Positions 44,304 through 53,879 of a DNA stretch of 64,000 bases are shown piece by piece; position 1 is the first letter of the stretch, and the number at the start of each line of letters is the position of its first letter. The notes beneath the pieces were generated by a model that had not been told where the DNA came from, did not search any database, and worked only from the letters and a program-made list of their open reading frames with translations. Source of the DNA: Beggiatoa alba B18LD (GTDB lineage Bacteria > Pseudomonadota > Gammaproteobacteria > Beggiatoales > Beggiatoaceae); contig NZ_JH600070.1 of NCBI RefSeq assembly GCF_000245015.1, positions 637,594-701,593 on the forward strand, read 5' to 3'. Both the position numbers and the translations under genes were made by a program.

Positions 44304-44807
44304 TTACTTCACGACTCTAAAGCGTGTCGCTGTATCCAATACATTTTTTAAAACTTTTGCCCCTAAACGGTCTTCAGGGTCTAGCTCTAGGATTTTATTT
44401 AACATGTCCCCGCCTTCTTCTAAATTGCCTAGCCGTAAATTGACATAAGCCGCACCTTTTAAGGCGAATAGATAGAAGCGTACAAAGGTAATCGACATGT
44501 CTGGCGTAATACTGGCGGGGGTTAATGCTCGCCAATCTGCGGGAAAATTTAAGCGTATGCCGATTAATTTCATCGCTCGTTGTGCTATCACTAAGGTTTC
44601 TTGTAACCGGTGTTGGTAGTAAAAGAAGCGATAGAGGGCGACTAAGACGCTTAAGTTTTCAGGCTCAAATAAATAGGCTTGTAATAAGGGCAGTTCTGCC
44701 GTGCCTTCTCCATAGTTTTGAGCCGCTTTATCTAATAAAGCTTGTACGGTTTCATTAACAGGCTCATCAAAGTAAAGTTCTTGCGCCTCAAAGGCTAGTA
44801 AATCCAT
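44304..44807 (-). CDS. TPR-like protein of the nif operon, unknown function
   Basis: A 167-residue soluble helical protein. The central and C-terminal parts have TPR-like helix pairs (LSVLVALYRFFYYQHRLQ, AAYVNLRLGNLEEGGDML with ILELDPED), so a protein-protein adaptor is likely. It is not part of the standard Azotobacter nifV-cysE-nifW set. It lies between cysE and the 63-residue gene, with a hairpin in its upstream spacer, and is in the same direction as the nif genes, so a role in nitrogenase assembly or regulation is inferred only from context. Confidence 0.75.
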   Translation of the reverse strand: MDLLAFEAQELYFDEPVNETVQALLDKAAQNYGEGTAELPLLQAYLFEPENLSVLVALYRFFYYQHRLQETLVIAQRAMKLIGIRLNFPADWRALTPASITPDMSITFVRFYLFALKGAAYVNLRLGNLEEGGDMLNKILELDPEDRLGAKVLKNVLDTATRFRVVK

Positions 44808-44852
44808 GTTGTCCCCTTTGTGTGTTCATTTATTGGTATTGTCTATTTTTAA

Positions 44853-44888
44853 TGGCGGGGCTTACGTTTCGTTGTGTAAACCCTGCCA
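44853..44888 (-). other. Hairpin in the cysE spacer
   Basis: TGGCGGGG and CCCTGCCA pair (one G-T pair), with further pairing of adjacent TTAC and GTAA. It lies downstream of the cysE stop in the nif operon. Confidence 0.5.
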
Positions 44889-44901
44889 TCTTTATACGGT
44901 A

Positions 44902-45801
44902 TCAACAGGTGGCGGATTTATCCTTACACGCAGCGGTTTTATCTTGTTTATCTTTCTTGTTATCGATTTCACACACACAGACATCTAAGGCTTCACAGGC
45001 GGGACAGGGGTCTTCACTGCTTTTGGCAACTTTTAGAGATTTGCCACCATTCACTTGTTTTTCTAATTCGGCGATGCGTTCTAACATGCAACTCATTGCG
45101 CGCCCGATAGGGTCGGGAATTAAGTGATGGTCTAAATCAATCCCGTGTGAGGGTTTATCACAGGATTTGGTTTTGTCTTTAACAATCCGCCCAGGAATGC
45201 CAACAACGCTACAATTTGCGGGCGTATTTTTCACAACAACTGAATTCGCCCCAATTCGTACATTGTCCCCAATGCTGATAGCCCCTAATACTTTTGCCCC
45301 AGCCCCAACAAGCACATTATTGCCAAGTTGCGGATGACGACGACCTTTATTCCAAGAAGTACCGCCGAGGGTAACACCGTGATAAAGCGTCACATCGTTG
45401 CCGACAACGGCTGTTTCTCCGATAACCACCCCAATGCCATGGTCGATAAAAAACCGTCTGCCAATTTTTGCACCAGGATGAATGTCGATATTGGTAAACA
45501 TCCGACTGAGGAAGGCAAGAAAACGCGCCGTATAACGCCAGTTTTTATGCCATAAGGAATGGGAAATGCGATGAAAAATAATCGCATGTACACCGGGATA
45601 GGTGGTTAATACTTCAAAAGTTGTCCGTGCTGCGGGGTCACGGTCAAACACACAGGCGACATCTTCGCGTAATTGTGCAAAAAATCCTAAGGGTTTGCTG
45701 TCTTCCGTCATTGTAACGGTGGTTGTTTCTTCCGTTTCAGTCGGAGCAGATTTTGTATAAAGCACCATAAATTCATTCCCCTTTTTAGCATGGTCTGGCA
45801 T
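44902..45801 (-). CDS. cysE: Serine O-acetyltransferase, nif-associated (CysE/NifP-type)
   Basis: From ATG 45801 (AAGGA eight bases upstream; ATG 45807 and 45768 are alternatives) it encodes 299 residues. The enzyme acetylates serine for cysteine synthesis, here presumably to raise cysteine supply for iron-sulfur clusters. It has the N-terminal [21 protein letters not shown] and the left-handed hexapeptide helix ([31 protein letters not shown]). A C-terminal tail of about 40 residues is cysteine-rich ([12 protein letters not shown], then further Cys at the end), which is unusual for the family and might bind metal. Position after nifV and before nifW matches Azotobacter cysE1. Confidence 0.93.
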   Translation of the reverse strand: MPDHAKKGNEFMVLYTKSAPTETEETTTVTMTEDSKPLGFFAQLREDVACVFDRDPAARTTFEVLTTYPGVHAIIFHRISHSLWHKNWRYTARFLAFLSRMFTNIDIHPGAKIGRRFFIDHGIGVVIGETAVVGNDVTLYHGVTLGGTSWNKGRRHPQLGNNVLVGAGAKVLGAISIGDNVRIGANSVVVKNTPANCSVVGIPGRIVKDKTKSCDKPSHGIDLDHHLIPDPIGRAMSCMLERIAELEKQVNGGKSLKVAKSSEDPCPACEALDVCVCEIDNKKDKQDKTAACKDKSATC

Positions 45802-45870
45802 GTTCATATTCCTTGACTATGTGCCACACACAGCCCTTGTTTATTAATCAACGATAGAATCAAGACAATT

Positions 45871-47031
45871 TTAGTGTGTGATGACGTTACTACTCGTTGT
45901 TTGATTCTGCAAGCAACGATATAGGGATTCTAAATAATGGGAACTAGGCTGTTGCTTTGTGGTTGTAACATAAGAACGAATTTGCGCCAGAATTAAGTGC
46001 GCTTGTTCTGCATTTAGGAAAAAACCCAAGCGTTGATAAATTTCAATCACGGCTTGTGTACCTGAATGTTTCCCTAAGACTAATTCATGTTGTCTGCCAA
46101 TTTCCGCAGGGTCTATACCTTGATAATTCAAGGGGTCTTTTAATAAACCATCGACATGAATGCCCGCTTCGTGGGTAAAAACACCCGGCCCAACAAGGCT
46201 TTTTTGCCATGCTAAAGGACGACCTGAGGCTTGCGCGACTCGTTGGGAAACTGTGGTAAAACGGGGCATATCGATATCAATTTGATAGCCGTATAAGCGT
46301 TTTAATCCTAAAACGACTTCTTCTAGTGCGGCATTGCCCGCCCGCTCGCCTAAGCCGTTGACCGTTGTATTAACATGAGTTGCACCGCCTAAAACTGCGG
46401 CTAATGTATTAGCAGTTGCTAACCCTAAATCATCATGAGCGTGCATTTCAATTTCAATATCAACATGTGCACGCAGTTGGCGAATACGGTCTAACACGCC
46501 GAAAGGTTCCATAATGCCGACGGTATCCGCAAAACGAATCCGACGCGCACCCGCAGATTGGGCAGTTTCTGCAACTTGTAGTAAAAAGCTGGTATCTGCG
46601 CGGGATGCATCTTCACCGCCGATGCCAACTTCTAAGCCCATGTCTAATGCGCGTTGGGTATATTCGCGGATGGTTTGCAATACCCATTCACGACTACGAC
46701 GCAACTTTTTCTCGATTTGTTGGTCAGAAATCGCAATAGATAAATCCACCATATTCACGCCTAAATGCCGACAGGCTTCTAAATCGGCTTGATTCATCCG
46801 ACTCCACACCAATAACCGCGCATTTAACCCCAAATCTGCAACAGCGCGAATGCTTTCACATTCTTCTGCACCCATTGCAGGAATACCAATTTCTAACTCA
46901 GGCACGCCAAGTGCGTCTAAATCTTGCGCAATCGCTAGTTTTTCTGCTAGCGAGAAGGCAACACCCGCAGACTGTTCACCGTCGCGTAATGTCGTATCAT
47001 CAATTACAACCGTTTTCTTGTTTGTCATCAT
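45871..47031 (-). CDS. nifV: Homocitrate synthase NifV
   Basis: From ATG 47031 (AAGGG five bases upstream; GTG 47037 is in frame) it encodes 386 residues. The enzyme condenses acetyl-CoA and 2-oxoglutarate to homocitrate, the organic ligand of FeMo-cofactor. It has the HMGL-like/DRE-TIM signatures [18 protein letters not shown] and [13 protein letters not shown], plus [19 protein letters not shown]. The related LeuA and lysine-type homocitrate synthases are alternatives, but the nif order and promoter make NifV nearly certain. It is the first gene of the operon, headed by a sigma-54 promoter. Confidence 0.96.
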   Translation of the reverse strand: MMTNKKTVVIDDTTLRDGEQSAGVAFSLAEKLAIAQDLDALGVPELEIGIPAMGAEECESIRAVADLGLNARLLVWSRMNQADLEACRHLGVNMVDLSIAISDQQIEKKLRRSREWVLQTIREYTQRALDMGLEVGIGGEDASRADTSFLLQVAETAQSAGARRIRFADTVGIMEPFGVLDRIRQLRAHVDIEIEMHAHDDLGLATANTLAAVLGGATHVNTTVNGLGERAGNAALEEVVLGLKRLYGYQIDIDMPRFTTVSQRVAQASGRPLAWQKSLVGPGVFTHEAGIHVDGLLKDPLNYQGIDPAEIGRQHELVLGKHSGTQAVIEIYQRLGFFLNAEQAHLILAQIRSYVTTTKQQPSSHYLESLYRCLQNQTTSSNVITH

Positions 47032-47082
47032 CGACACCCTTGCAAAATGCTGATGCTGTTTTTTTAAGTTTTTTTCTTATTT

Positions 47083-47098
47083 AGCAAGGGGTATGCCA
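47083..47098 (-). promoter_or_regulatory. Sigma-54 promoter of the nifV operon
   Basis: Read on the minus strand, TGGCATACCCCTTGCT matches the consensus TGGCAYR-N4-TTGCW with the exact 10-base spacing between GG and GC. Transcription would start near 47072, about 40 bases before the nifV start codon. Confidence 0.9.
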
Positions 47099-47182
47099 TA
47101 CAGAATAAATTAGTATAAACAAATAATTAAAAGAAATAACTCTCGACACAAATGGGGCAAAAACGCGCTTTGTAGGGGTCTA

Positions 47183-47198
47183 TGTAGTAAAAATTACA
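47183..47198 (-). promoter_or_regulatory. NifA-type upstream activator sequence
   Basis: TGTAGTAAAAATTACA is a perfect TGT-N10-ACA palindrome, centred about 118 bp upstream of the predicted start site of the sigma-54 promoter, in the usual range for NifA binding sites. Confidence 0.8.
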
Positions 47199-47245
47199 TT
47201 AAAATGCTAGGGTATTTACTCATTTTCCCCGTTTTCTCTCAGGCT

Positions 47246-48421
47246 ATGGCGCGAATTCTCCATATTGGCAAATATTTCCCCCCCTTTCATGGCGGTATTG
47301 AAAACTTCATGGCGGATTTAATGCCTGCACAAACGCGACAGGGTGAAACCGTTGCCGCGTTAGTTCATGACCATCATCCACACTGGCAACGTTTTTTCTC
47401 TGCGGTTCAAGCCGAGCAACGCCCTGATAATCAATTACTCTACCGCGCCCCTTGTTATGGTCGCTTGCTATACGCGCCAATTAGTCCGCAATTTCCTGTT
47501 TGGCTTGATAAGGTGATTCAACGCTATCAGCCTAATATTTTGCATTTTCATTTGCCGAATACTTCCGCTTTTTGGGCGTTGTTCTCAAAACGTGCACGGC
47601 ATTGCCCTTGGGTGGTGCATTGGCATTCGGATGTGATTTCTCATTTTCATCCATTGTTAAAAACGGCTTATCAAGTTTATCGTCCTTTTGAACAACGATT
47701 TTTAAAGCAAGCACAAGCGATTATCGTGACTTCTCCGCCCTACTTAAAAGCAAGTCCTGCTTTAACGCCGTGGCAAGATAAATGTCATATTGTGCCCTTG
47801 GGTATTGCGTCACAACGTTTACCAAAAGCAGACGATGTCGCCCTTGCATGGGCAAATCAGCAATGGCAAGCAGGAAAAATCCGTTTATTCAGTGTTGGAC
47901 GTTTAACTTATTATAAAGGCTATGAAATTCTGATTCGGGCGATGCAAAATTTAGCGGATGCGCAGTTGTGTATTGTGGGTGAGGGTGAGTTAAAACCACG
48001 TTTGCAAGCGTTAATTAAGACATTAGATTTACAGGCGCGTGTCACATTGTTGGGGCGGTGTGATGCACAGCAATTGGCGGGCTTATTTACCACGAGCGAT
48101 ATTTATTGTTTATCGTCTTTAGAACGCACGGAAGCCTTTGGTATGGTGTTATTAGAAGCGATGTATTACGGCAAGCCTATTGTTGCAAGTCGAATTCAAG
48201 GCGCGGGCGTGATGTGGGTTGTGGAGGATGGAAAAACAGGGCAGTTAGTTGAGCCGAATAGCGTTCCTGCTTTAGTCGCGGGTTTACAACATCTGATTGC
48301 GAATCCTCATGAACGCGAACAATTTGTAAGACAGGCTTATCAACGTTTTAACGACTTATTCACCATAGAATCGGTTGCCGAGAAAATTAGCACGATTTAT
48401 GCAGATTGTTTAACTCATTGA
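47246..48421 (+). CDS. Glycosyltransferase family 4
   Basis: From ATG 47246 it encodes 391 residues; ATG 47204 in the same frame would add a 14-residue hydrophobic extension and cannot be excluded. GT4/GT-B signatures are visible: MARILHIGKYFPPFHGGIENFM at the start (longer than needed; key part GKYFPPFHGGIE), FSVGRLTYYKGYEILIRAM, and YCLSSLERTEAFGMVLLEA with the donor-binding Glu. It transfers a sugar to an unknown acceptor. It is divergent from nifV; the NifA-type site lies between the two genes but serves the nifV direction. Confidence 0.9.
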   Translation: MARILHIGKYFPPFHGGIENFMADLMPAQTRQGETVAALVHDHHPHWQRFFSAVQAEQRPDNQLLYRAPCYGRLLYAPISPQFPVWLDKVIQRYQPNILHFHLPNTSAFWALFSKRARHCPWVVHWHSDVISHFHPLLKTAYQVYRPFEQRFLKQAQAIIVTSPPYLKASPALTPWQDKCHIVPLGIASQRLPKADDVALAWANQQWQAGKIRLFSVGRLTYYKGYEILIRAMQNLADAQLCIVGEGELKPRLQALIKTLDLQARVTLLGRCDAQQLAGLFTTSDIYCLSSLERTEAFGMVLLEAMYYGKPIVASRIQGAGVMWVVEDGKTGQLVEPNSVPALVAGLQHLIANPHEREQFVRQAYQRFNDLFTIESVAEKISTIYADCLTH

Positions 48422-48575
48422 ATCAATAAATTTAAATCCCTATTTAGTTCTGCAAGCGGTTAGCATATTGCTAATATCCTGATTCTTCCAGATTGCTTTT
48501 ACAAAAGCCCTGTTTTAGAGTGTCAAAAATTCAACTTTTGCATAGATAACAAGGATGTTTTGGAATCTATGAGTT

Positions 48576-50027
48576 ATGGTTATGAAAATATTGACAATCA
48601 TTTTAATGGGGTTTGTAGTTACTTTTTGTTCGCCTGAGCAAACGTTACTAGAAACCATTAAAGCACAAGGCGAGTTAGTTGTTGTGACTCGTGCGGGACC
48701 AACAACGTATTATATCGGTTTAGAAGGGGAAGCACTGGGCTTAGAATATGAATTAACACAACGCTTTGCATCACAATTAGGGGTCAATTTAAAACTGATT
48801 GTGGCGACGCACTATGCGGATATTTTACCGATGGTTGTTAAACAACAAGTGCATTTCGCCGCCGCTGGATTAACCGTGAATCGAGAACGACGCGAATTAG
48901 TCCGTTTTAGTCCCGCCTATCAAAAAACCACACATCAATTGGTTTATCGTAAGTCAATGCCGAATATTCCGCGTAGTTTGGCAGATTTAAATGAAACCAC
49001 ACCATTAGTTTTAATCAATGGTTCTAGTCAAGTAGATTTATGTAAACGCTTACAACAAGAATACCCACAATTAACATGGCAAACCGTTGATTTATCGCCA
49101 ATGGAAGTCTTGGAGAAAATCAATACTGAGGAAATTAAATTCGCGTTGTTGCATACCAATGAAATTATGCAAATGCAACGTTTTTTCCCTGAATTGCAAG
49201 TGAGTTTTGAAGTTGCTGATGATGAGCTAGTCGCGTGGGCATTTCCGCGAACGATAGGCGATGATAGTTTGTATGTTGAAGCGATGCGTTTTTTAAACCA
49301 ATTACGCACTTCTGGAGAATTAGATCGCTTAATTGACCGTTATTATGGGCATATTGATTTTGCTGAATTTGATTATGTCGATACCCGCACATTCTATCGT
49401 CATGTACAGGAGCGATTGCCATTTTATCGTAAGCATTTTGAGCAAGTTGGCTTATTGTATAACTTAGATTGGCGATTATTAGCCGCTATGGGGTATCAAG
49501 AATCACATTGGAATCCTGATGCAGTTTCTTATACGGGCGTGCGTGGCATTATGATGTTGACCCATGCAACTGCGTTAGAGCTGAATATTCAAGACCGCGA
49601 GGATTCTATACAAAGCATTGATGGGGCTGCTCGTTATTTTTTAATGTTACGCGATAAACTGAATGAGAATATTCCAGAACCTGATAAAACATTTTTTACA
49701 TTAGCCGCTTACAATGTGGGCTTGGGGCATTTGTATGATGCCCAACAACTCGCTCGTCAACAGGGTTTAGACCCTTATCGTTGGGTAGAAGTCAAAAAAA
49801 TGTTACCGCTGTTAAGTGATCCAAAATGGTATCGACGGACTCGTCATGGTTATGCGCGTGGGAGTGAGCCAGTTTATTTTGTCAACAATGTCCGACGTTT
49901 TTATGATAAGTTGCTCGCTTCTTTAGATGTGCCTGTTGATGCGGATAAACAGGAAATTCGGATTTTTTCCCCTCAACAACAACCGACACAATATCTCTCT
50001 AAACCCAGTCAACTACCTGTTTTATAA
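48576..50027 (+). CDS. mltF: Membrane-bound lytic murein transglycosylase F
   Basis: A 483-residue lipoprotein-like enzyme. A signal region ends near VTFCSPEQ, where the cysteine could be lipidated. An N-terminal substrate-binding-protein domain follows (about 30-270: GELVVVTRAGPTTYYIGLEG, SPAYQKTTHQLVYR). The catalytic SLT domain is at about 290-440, with AAMGYQESHWNPDAVSYTG holding the catalytic Glu, and NVGLGHLYDAQ. It cleaves the murein sugar backbone to form anhydro ends. An in-frame ATG two codons later (48582) is an alternative start. Convergent with rsmI. Confidence 0.95.
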   Translation: MVMKILTIILMGFVVTFCSPEQTLLETIKAQGELVVVTRAGPTTYYIGLEGEALGLEYELTQRFASQLGVNLKLIVATHYADILPMVVKQQVHFAAAGLTVNRERRELVRFSPAYQKTTHQLVYRKSMPNIPRSLADLNETTPLVLINGSSQVDLCKRLQQEYPQLTWQTVDLSPMEVLEKINTEEIKFALLHTNEIMQMQRFFPELQVSFEVADDELVAWAFPRTIGDDSLYVEAMRFLNQLRTSGELDRLIDRYYGHIDFAEFDYVDTRTFYRHVQERLPFYRKHFEQVGLLYNLDWRLLAAMGYQESHWNPDAVSYTGVRGIMMLTHATALELNIQDREDSIQSIDGAARYFLMLRDKLNENIPEPDKTFFTLAAYNVGLGHLYDAQQLARQQGLDPYRWVEVKKMLPLLSDPKWYRRTRHGYARGSEPVYFVNNVRRFYDKLLASLDVPVDADKQEIRIFSPQQQPTQYLSKPSQLPVL

Positions 50028-50043
50028 CCATAAATTAATGGGG

Positions 50044-50889
50044 TTAATCACGCTGGGTTAATCCCCAATCATATAATTTATTTTTGCTGACCCCTGTAAT
50101 ATCACTGGCTAATTTAGCTGCTTGTTTTAAGGGTAACTCGGTTAATAATAAACGCATAACTCGCTCAGCCTCTGGATTAAGTGCTTGTGTATCCAGTGGT
50201 TGTGCACCTTGTATTACAATCACAAATTCACCTTTTTGCCGTTCCACTTCCTCATTTAGCCATAGCAATAGATTGGCTAATGAATCACGCTGTACCGTTT
50301 CAAATAATTTGGTGAGTTCTTTGCAAAGGATACCGATACGTTCAGTTCCAAAGCAGTGCAACATGTCGGTGACAGAATCAACAATGCGGTGCGGTGCTTC
50401 ATAAAACACCAAGGTTTTAGTCTCTGCGGATAAAGATTGCAAAACCTGTTGACGAGCTGTTGATTTTGCGGGTAAAAATCCTGCAAAAATAAATTGGTCA
50501 GCACTTAAACCAGCGACAGATAAAGCACTGATTAATGCGCTTGCCCCAGGTATGGGGACGACTTGAATATGTTGTGTATGAGCAATTTCAATTAAATACC
50601 GTCCAGGGTCACTAATTAAGGGCGTACCTGCATCACTGATTAATGCAACGGACTCACCTGCTTGTAAACGACTGATTAATTGCGCAGTTGCTTGCTTTTC
50701 ATTATGTTCATGTAAGGCTTGTAATGGCGTATTAATGCCAAAATGAGTGAGCAAGTGGCGAGAATGACGGGTATCTTCAGCGGCAATAACCTGCACTTTT
50801 TCTAACACTTGTTGGGCACGCAGGGTAAAATCTGCCAAATTTCCGATAGGGGTAGCAACAACATATAATACCCCTGTTGTATTTAACAC
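50044..50889 (-). CDS. rsmI: 16S rRNA (cytidine-1402-2'-O) methyltransferase RsmI
   Basis: A 281-residue tetrapyrrole-methylase-fold enzyme. The start is GTG 50889, supported by AAGGAG eight bases upstream. Diagnostic segments are GVLYVVATPIGNLADFTLRA, AAEDTRHSRHLL, SLISDAGTPLISDPG and FEAPHRI-like FYEAPHRIVDSV. It methylates the ribose of C1402 in 16S rRNA. The divergent gene lpoA lies 150 bp away, an arrangement (rsmI against lpoA-yraN) common in gammaproteobacteria. Confidence 0.96.
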   Translation of the reverse strand: MLNTTGVLYVVATPIGNLADFTLRAQQVLEKVQVIAAEDTRHSRHLLTHFGINTPLQALHEHNEKQATAQLISRLQAGESVALISDAGTPLISDPGRYLIEIAHTQHIQVVPIPGASALISALSVAGLSADQFIFAGFLPAKSTARQQVLQSLSAETKTLVFYEAPHRIVDSVTDMLHCFGTERIGILCKELTKLFETVQRDSLANLLLWLNEEVERQKGEFVIVIQGAQPLDTQALNPEAERVMRLLLTELPLKQAAKLASDITGVSKNKLYDWGLTQRD

Positions 50890-51040
50890 TGAATCTCTCC
50901 TTCAGATACGTTATGATAAAAAAGATTTACCGTGAATAATTAAATAGTAAATAACTAACCGAGGATATATTGACCGCAATAGCGGCATAGCTTATCACCC
51001 CATCAAACAACATTCTTTCAACGATTCAAGATTCCATCCT

Positions 51041-52864
51041 ATGTACATTCGTCGACTCATTCTCGTCTTAAGCGTCTTGATAACCCTTGCAGGTTGTCAA
51101 AATATTGCCCTATTTCCTGAAAAAAATACCAATGCAACCAAGCCTACCATTATAGACCCGACTCAAGCGGCAAAACGGCTAGAGACACAAGGGAATTATA
51201 CAGGGGCTGCCCGTGAATATTTACGCCTTGCCAGTAGCGTTAAAGAACCACAGCGACAGACTTATCAATTATTAGCCGTCAATACCTTAATTAATGGGGG
51301 ATTGTTAGAGCAGGCAAAAACTGAACTCACACAAGTTAATCCCATAACAACAACCCTGCAAATGCAAATCGAACTTGCCTATGCACGGGTTGCATTAGCA
51401 GAAAATCGGTTAGATGAAGTGAATAACCGTTTAAGCCATATTACCCCTGATGCTCTCCCCAGTAACGTGCGGGCGCAATACTATCAATTACAAGCAGAAA
51501 TTTTAGCGACGCAAGGTAATCGGATAGAAGCGGTTAGAATGTTAGTACAGGTTGATGATTTATTAGAAAAAGACCCGTTTGAAGGGCGGAATAATCAACA
51601 AAATATTTGGCGTACCTTATCCATGATTTCCCCACAAGAGTTAGGGAAACTATCATTAATTCAAGGGGATATATTCTCAGGTTGGGTGAGTTTATCCCAA
51701 ATTACACAAACCACCCCCAGCAATCAACTTGCACAAAGCATTAACACGTGGCGGAATAGCTACCCCAATCATCCCGCAAACCGTTATATTGTGGCAACTC
51801 TCTTACGTGGTGGTAGCAACAGTGTTGCGGGGAATCAGTCCAACACAACGCAAAATAACAACTTTTCAGGACAACAAATTGCATTATTATTACCGCTAAC
51901 GGGCAATTTTAAACCCCAAGCAGAAGCGATTCGTGATGGGATTTTTGCCATGCTATACAACACAACAGGGCAACAACCCCGCATTAATGTCTATGATACT
52001 AATGCAAGCAATGTATTACAGGTATATCAACAAGTCACTGCAAAAGGTGATGTCAGTTTTATCATTGGTCCTTTAGAAAAAGAAGCCGTTAAAACACTGG
52101 CGACAAGTCAATCTCGCCTACCTGTGCCAACCCTTGCCCTTAACTATATTGATGTACCTGTTAATACGGCTAATTTCTATCAATTTGGACTTTCTCCTGA
52201 AGACGAAGCCAGCAATGTCGCCAGTCGCGCATGGGCAGATGGGTATCGTGCGGCAGCCGTTTTATACCCTGAAACAGAATGGGGCGGGCGGGTGCTGAAT
52301 GCCTTTCGGATGGAATGGCAAAAACGAGGCGGGCAAATTGCAACCATTGAAGCCTATAAAAATGATTTCAGTGCACCTGTTAAACGTATCGCCACAAATC
52401 CCACGGTTAACATGGTCTTTATGGCAGGATTTTCCCAACAACTGCGCCAATTACGCCCTTACTTTGACTACTACGCTGCCACTCGTTTACCTATTTACAG
52501 CACCTCACATGTCTATACAGGCGCACCCAATCCACAAGTGGATAAAGACCTCAACGGCGTGATTTTTGGCGATATGCCTTGGATTATTGCACCCGATGCC
52601 CAAGCCCAACAACTACAAACCATGTTAGGCAACAGCATGAATGATAAAACCGCGCAATTTAAACGCTTATATGCTTTTGGGATTGATGCTTACCAATTGA
52701 CTCAACAAGTACAAGCCCTTGCAAACCAACCCTATCGTCAATGGCAAGGACAAACAGGGCTTTTATCTTTAGACGCTACAAGTTCTGTACGTCGCCAATT
52801 AGTCTGGGCGCGTTTTGTCAATGGCATACCCACCAATTTACAAAGTGGATACAACCTACAATGA
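51041..52864 (+). CDS. lpoA: LpoA/LppC-type penicillin-binding protein activator
   Basis: A 607-residue outer-membrane lipoprotein with a lipobox LITLAGC near residue 19. The N-terminal half (about 30-260) is TPR-like and helical (AAREYLRLAS, QMQIELAYARVALAENRLDE). The C-terminal half (about 280-600) has a periplasmic-binding-protein-like LppC domain (IALLLPLTGNFKPQAEAIRDG, VSFIIGPLEKEAV). In E. coli LpoA stimulates PBP1A from the outer membrane. The stop codon overlaps the yraN start by four bases. Confidence 0.94.
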   Translation: MYIRRLILVLSVLITLAGCQNIALFPEKNTNATKPTIIDPTQAAKRLETQGNYTGAAREYLRLASSVKEPQRQTYQLLAVNTLINGGLLEQAKTELTQVNPITTTLQMQIELAYARVALAENRLDEVNNRLSHITPDALPSNVRAQYYQLQAEILATQGNRIEAVRMLVQVDDLLEKDPFEGRNNQQNIWRTLSMISPQELGKLSLIQGDIFSGWVSLSQITQTTPSNQLAQSINTWRNSYPNHPANRYIVATLLRGGSNSVAGNQSNTTQNNNFSGQQIALLLPLTGNFKPQAEAIRDGIFAMLYNTTGQQPRINVYDTNASNVLQVYQQVTAKGDVSFIIGPLEKEAVKTLATSQSRLPVPTLALNYIDVPVNTANFYQFGLSPEDEASNVASRAWADGYRAAAVLYPETEWGGRVLNAFRMEWQKRGGQIATIEAYKNDFSAPVKRIATNPTVNMVFMAGFSQQLRQLRPYFDYYAATRLPIYSTSHVYTGAPNPQVDKDLNGVIFGDMPWIIAPDAQAQQLQTMLGNSMNDKTAQFKRLYAFGIDAYQLTQQVQALANQPYRQWQGQTGLLSLDATSSVRRQLVWARFVNGIPTNLQSGYNLQ

Positions 52865-53238
52865 ACCTTATTCCCCGTTTATCTAAAGGACGCTGGGCGG
52901 AAGAACTCGCGCAACAATACCTGATACAACGGGGACTCACCCCATTAACACAAAACTATCGTTGCAAATGGGGAGAAATTGACCTCATTTTGCGCGATGG
53001 CAACATACTAGTCTTTGTTGAAGTGCGTTACCGTCAACACCAACAATATGGCGGTGGCATTAGCAGTATTACTGCACAAAAACAACAACGTATTGCAAGC
53101 ACTGCACAACATTACCTGCAACAACAACGCTTTGTTCAACTCCCTACCTGCCGTTTTGATGCCGTGATACTCAGTCATTCTGCAACAAATACAGCCCCCG
53201 ACATTCTCTGGCTAAAAGATGCTTTTCGCTTAACTTGA
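52861..53238 (+). CDS. yraN: YraN/UPF0102 nuclease-like protein
   Basis: From ATG 52861, overlapping the lpoA stop (ATGA), it encodes 125 residues. It has the family pattern GRWAEELAQQYLIQRGLTPL, CKWGEIDLILRDGNILVFVEV (core GEIDLI and VFVEVR), and RFDAVIL. The fold is PD-(D/E)XK nuclease-like; activity in DNA processing is assumed but unproved. A longer frame from 52741 overlaps lpoA and is not credible. The lpoA-yraN pair is conserved in gammaproteobacteria. Confidence 0.95.
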   Translation: MNLIPRLSKGRWAEELAQQYLIQRGLTPLTQNYRCKWGEIDLILRDGNILVFVEVRYRQHQQYGGGISSITAQKQQRIASTAQHYLQQQRFVQLPTCRFDAVILSHSATNTAPDILWLKDAFRLT

Positions 53239-53416
53239 ACACCTGTTAATGTAATATATTAAAGTTATTAATAAGTGTCGCTCCCCTAAAAAAAATCTAG
53301 TAAACTCATACCTTGTAGGGATAATCCCGTACATTTCTGAATTGTTTTAATTATAAAAAAAATCAAAAACTATCAAATACCTTAAGTGCAAATTACTACT
53401 TTACGAGTCAATTAAC

Positions 53417-53566
53417 GTGGAACACATACTAGTCGAACGTCTGCAAAAATTGGAAGATGAACAAATCCGCCAAGAGAAAGAATTACGTCTGTTAGAAATC
53501 CAGTTTAAAAAAAATCTACCTCTTTCCGCTATCGGTAGAGACAGCATCCCTACTTTGTCCCGTTAA
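53417..53566 (+). CDS. Short coiled-coil ORF, probable relic or small relative of the next gene
   Basis: A GTG-started frame of 49 codons whose first 28 residues (VERLQKLEDEQIRQEKELRLLE) closely parallel ERLKKLEEEQSRQEFELRDLEE in the gene at 53880. After that similarity ends. No good Shine-Dalgarno sequence is seen, so it may be a truncated duplicate rather than an expressed gene. The resemblance at residue level is what makes it more than a chance frame. Confidence 0.45.
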   Translation: MEHILVERLQKLEDEQIRQEKELRLLEIQFKKNLPLSAIGRDSIPTLSR

Positions 53567-53879
53567 CAAACGCTAACGGTCATTTCCTACGCTATTCTTC
53601 TTTAGAATAAACATCCCAGCCCCTATATTTTTCAAACACAAGTGGGCAACTGTTTTTTACACACTATCGAATCTATCGTTGTAACTGACTGACTTATAAA
53701 TTATTTAAAGTCTCTATGGGAGCTAACCAACCCCATAAAATGGCTTATAATTTGCTTGATGATAGATTTTGTAGCAACTGCAATATACTTGTCATATTAA
53801 GGTTAATAGTTTGAATGATATGAACACAGCACAACAAGATTGGACAACTGTGCACACTATCAATTCTAAAAGGAAAAGA
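53567..53879. other. Noncoding stretch between the two coiled-coil genes
   Basis: A 313-bp AT-rich region without repeat copies. In-frame TTG 53811 and ATG 53820 upstream of the preferred start of the next gene fall in it; otherwise nothing was recognised. Confidence 0.4.

Noticed and set aside
50890-51040. Possible rnpB next to rsmI
   Set aside because: In many gammaproteobacteria rnpB adjoins rsmI, but the 150-bp spacer here is too short and lacks the conserved RNase P RNA elements.
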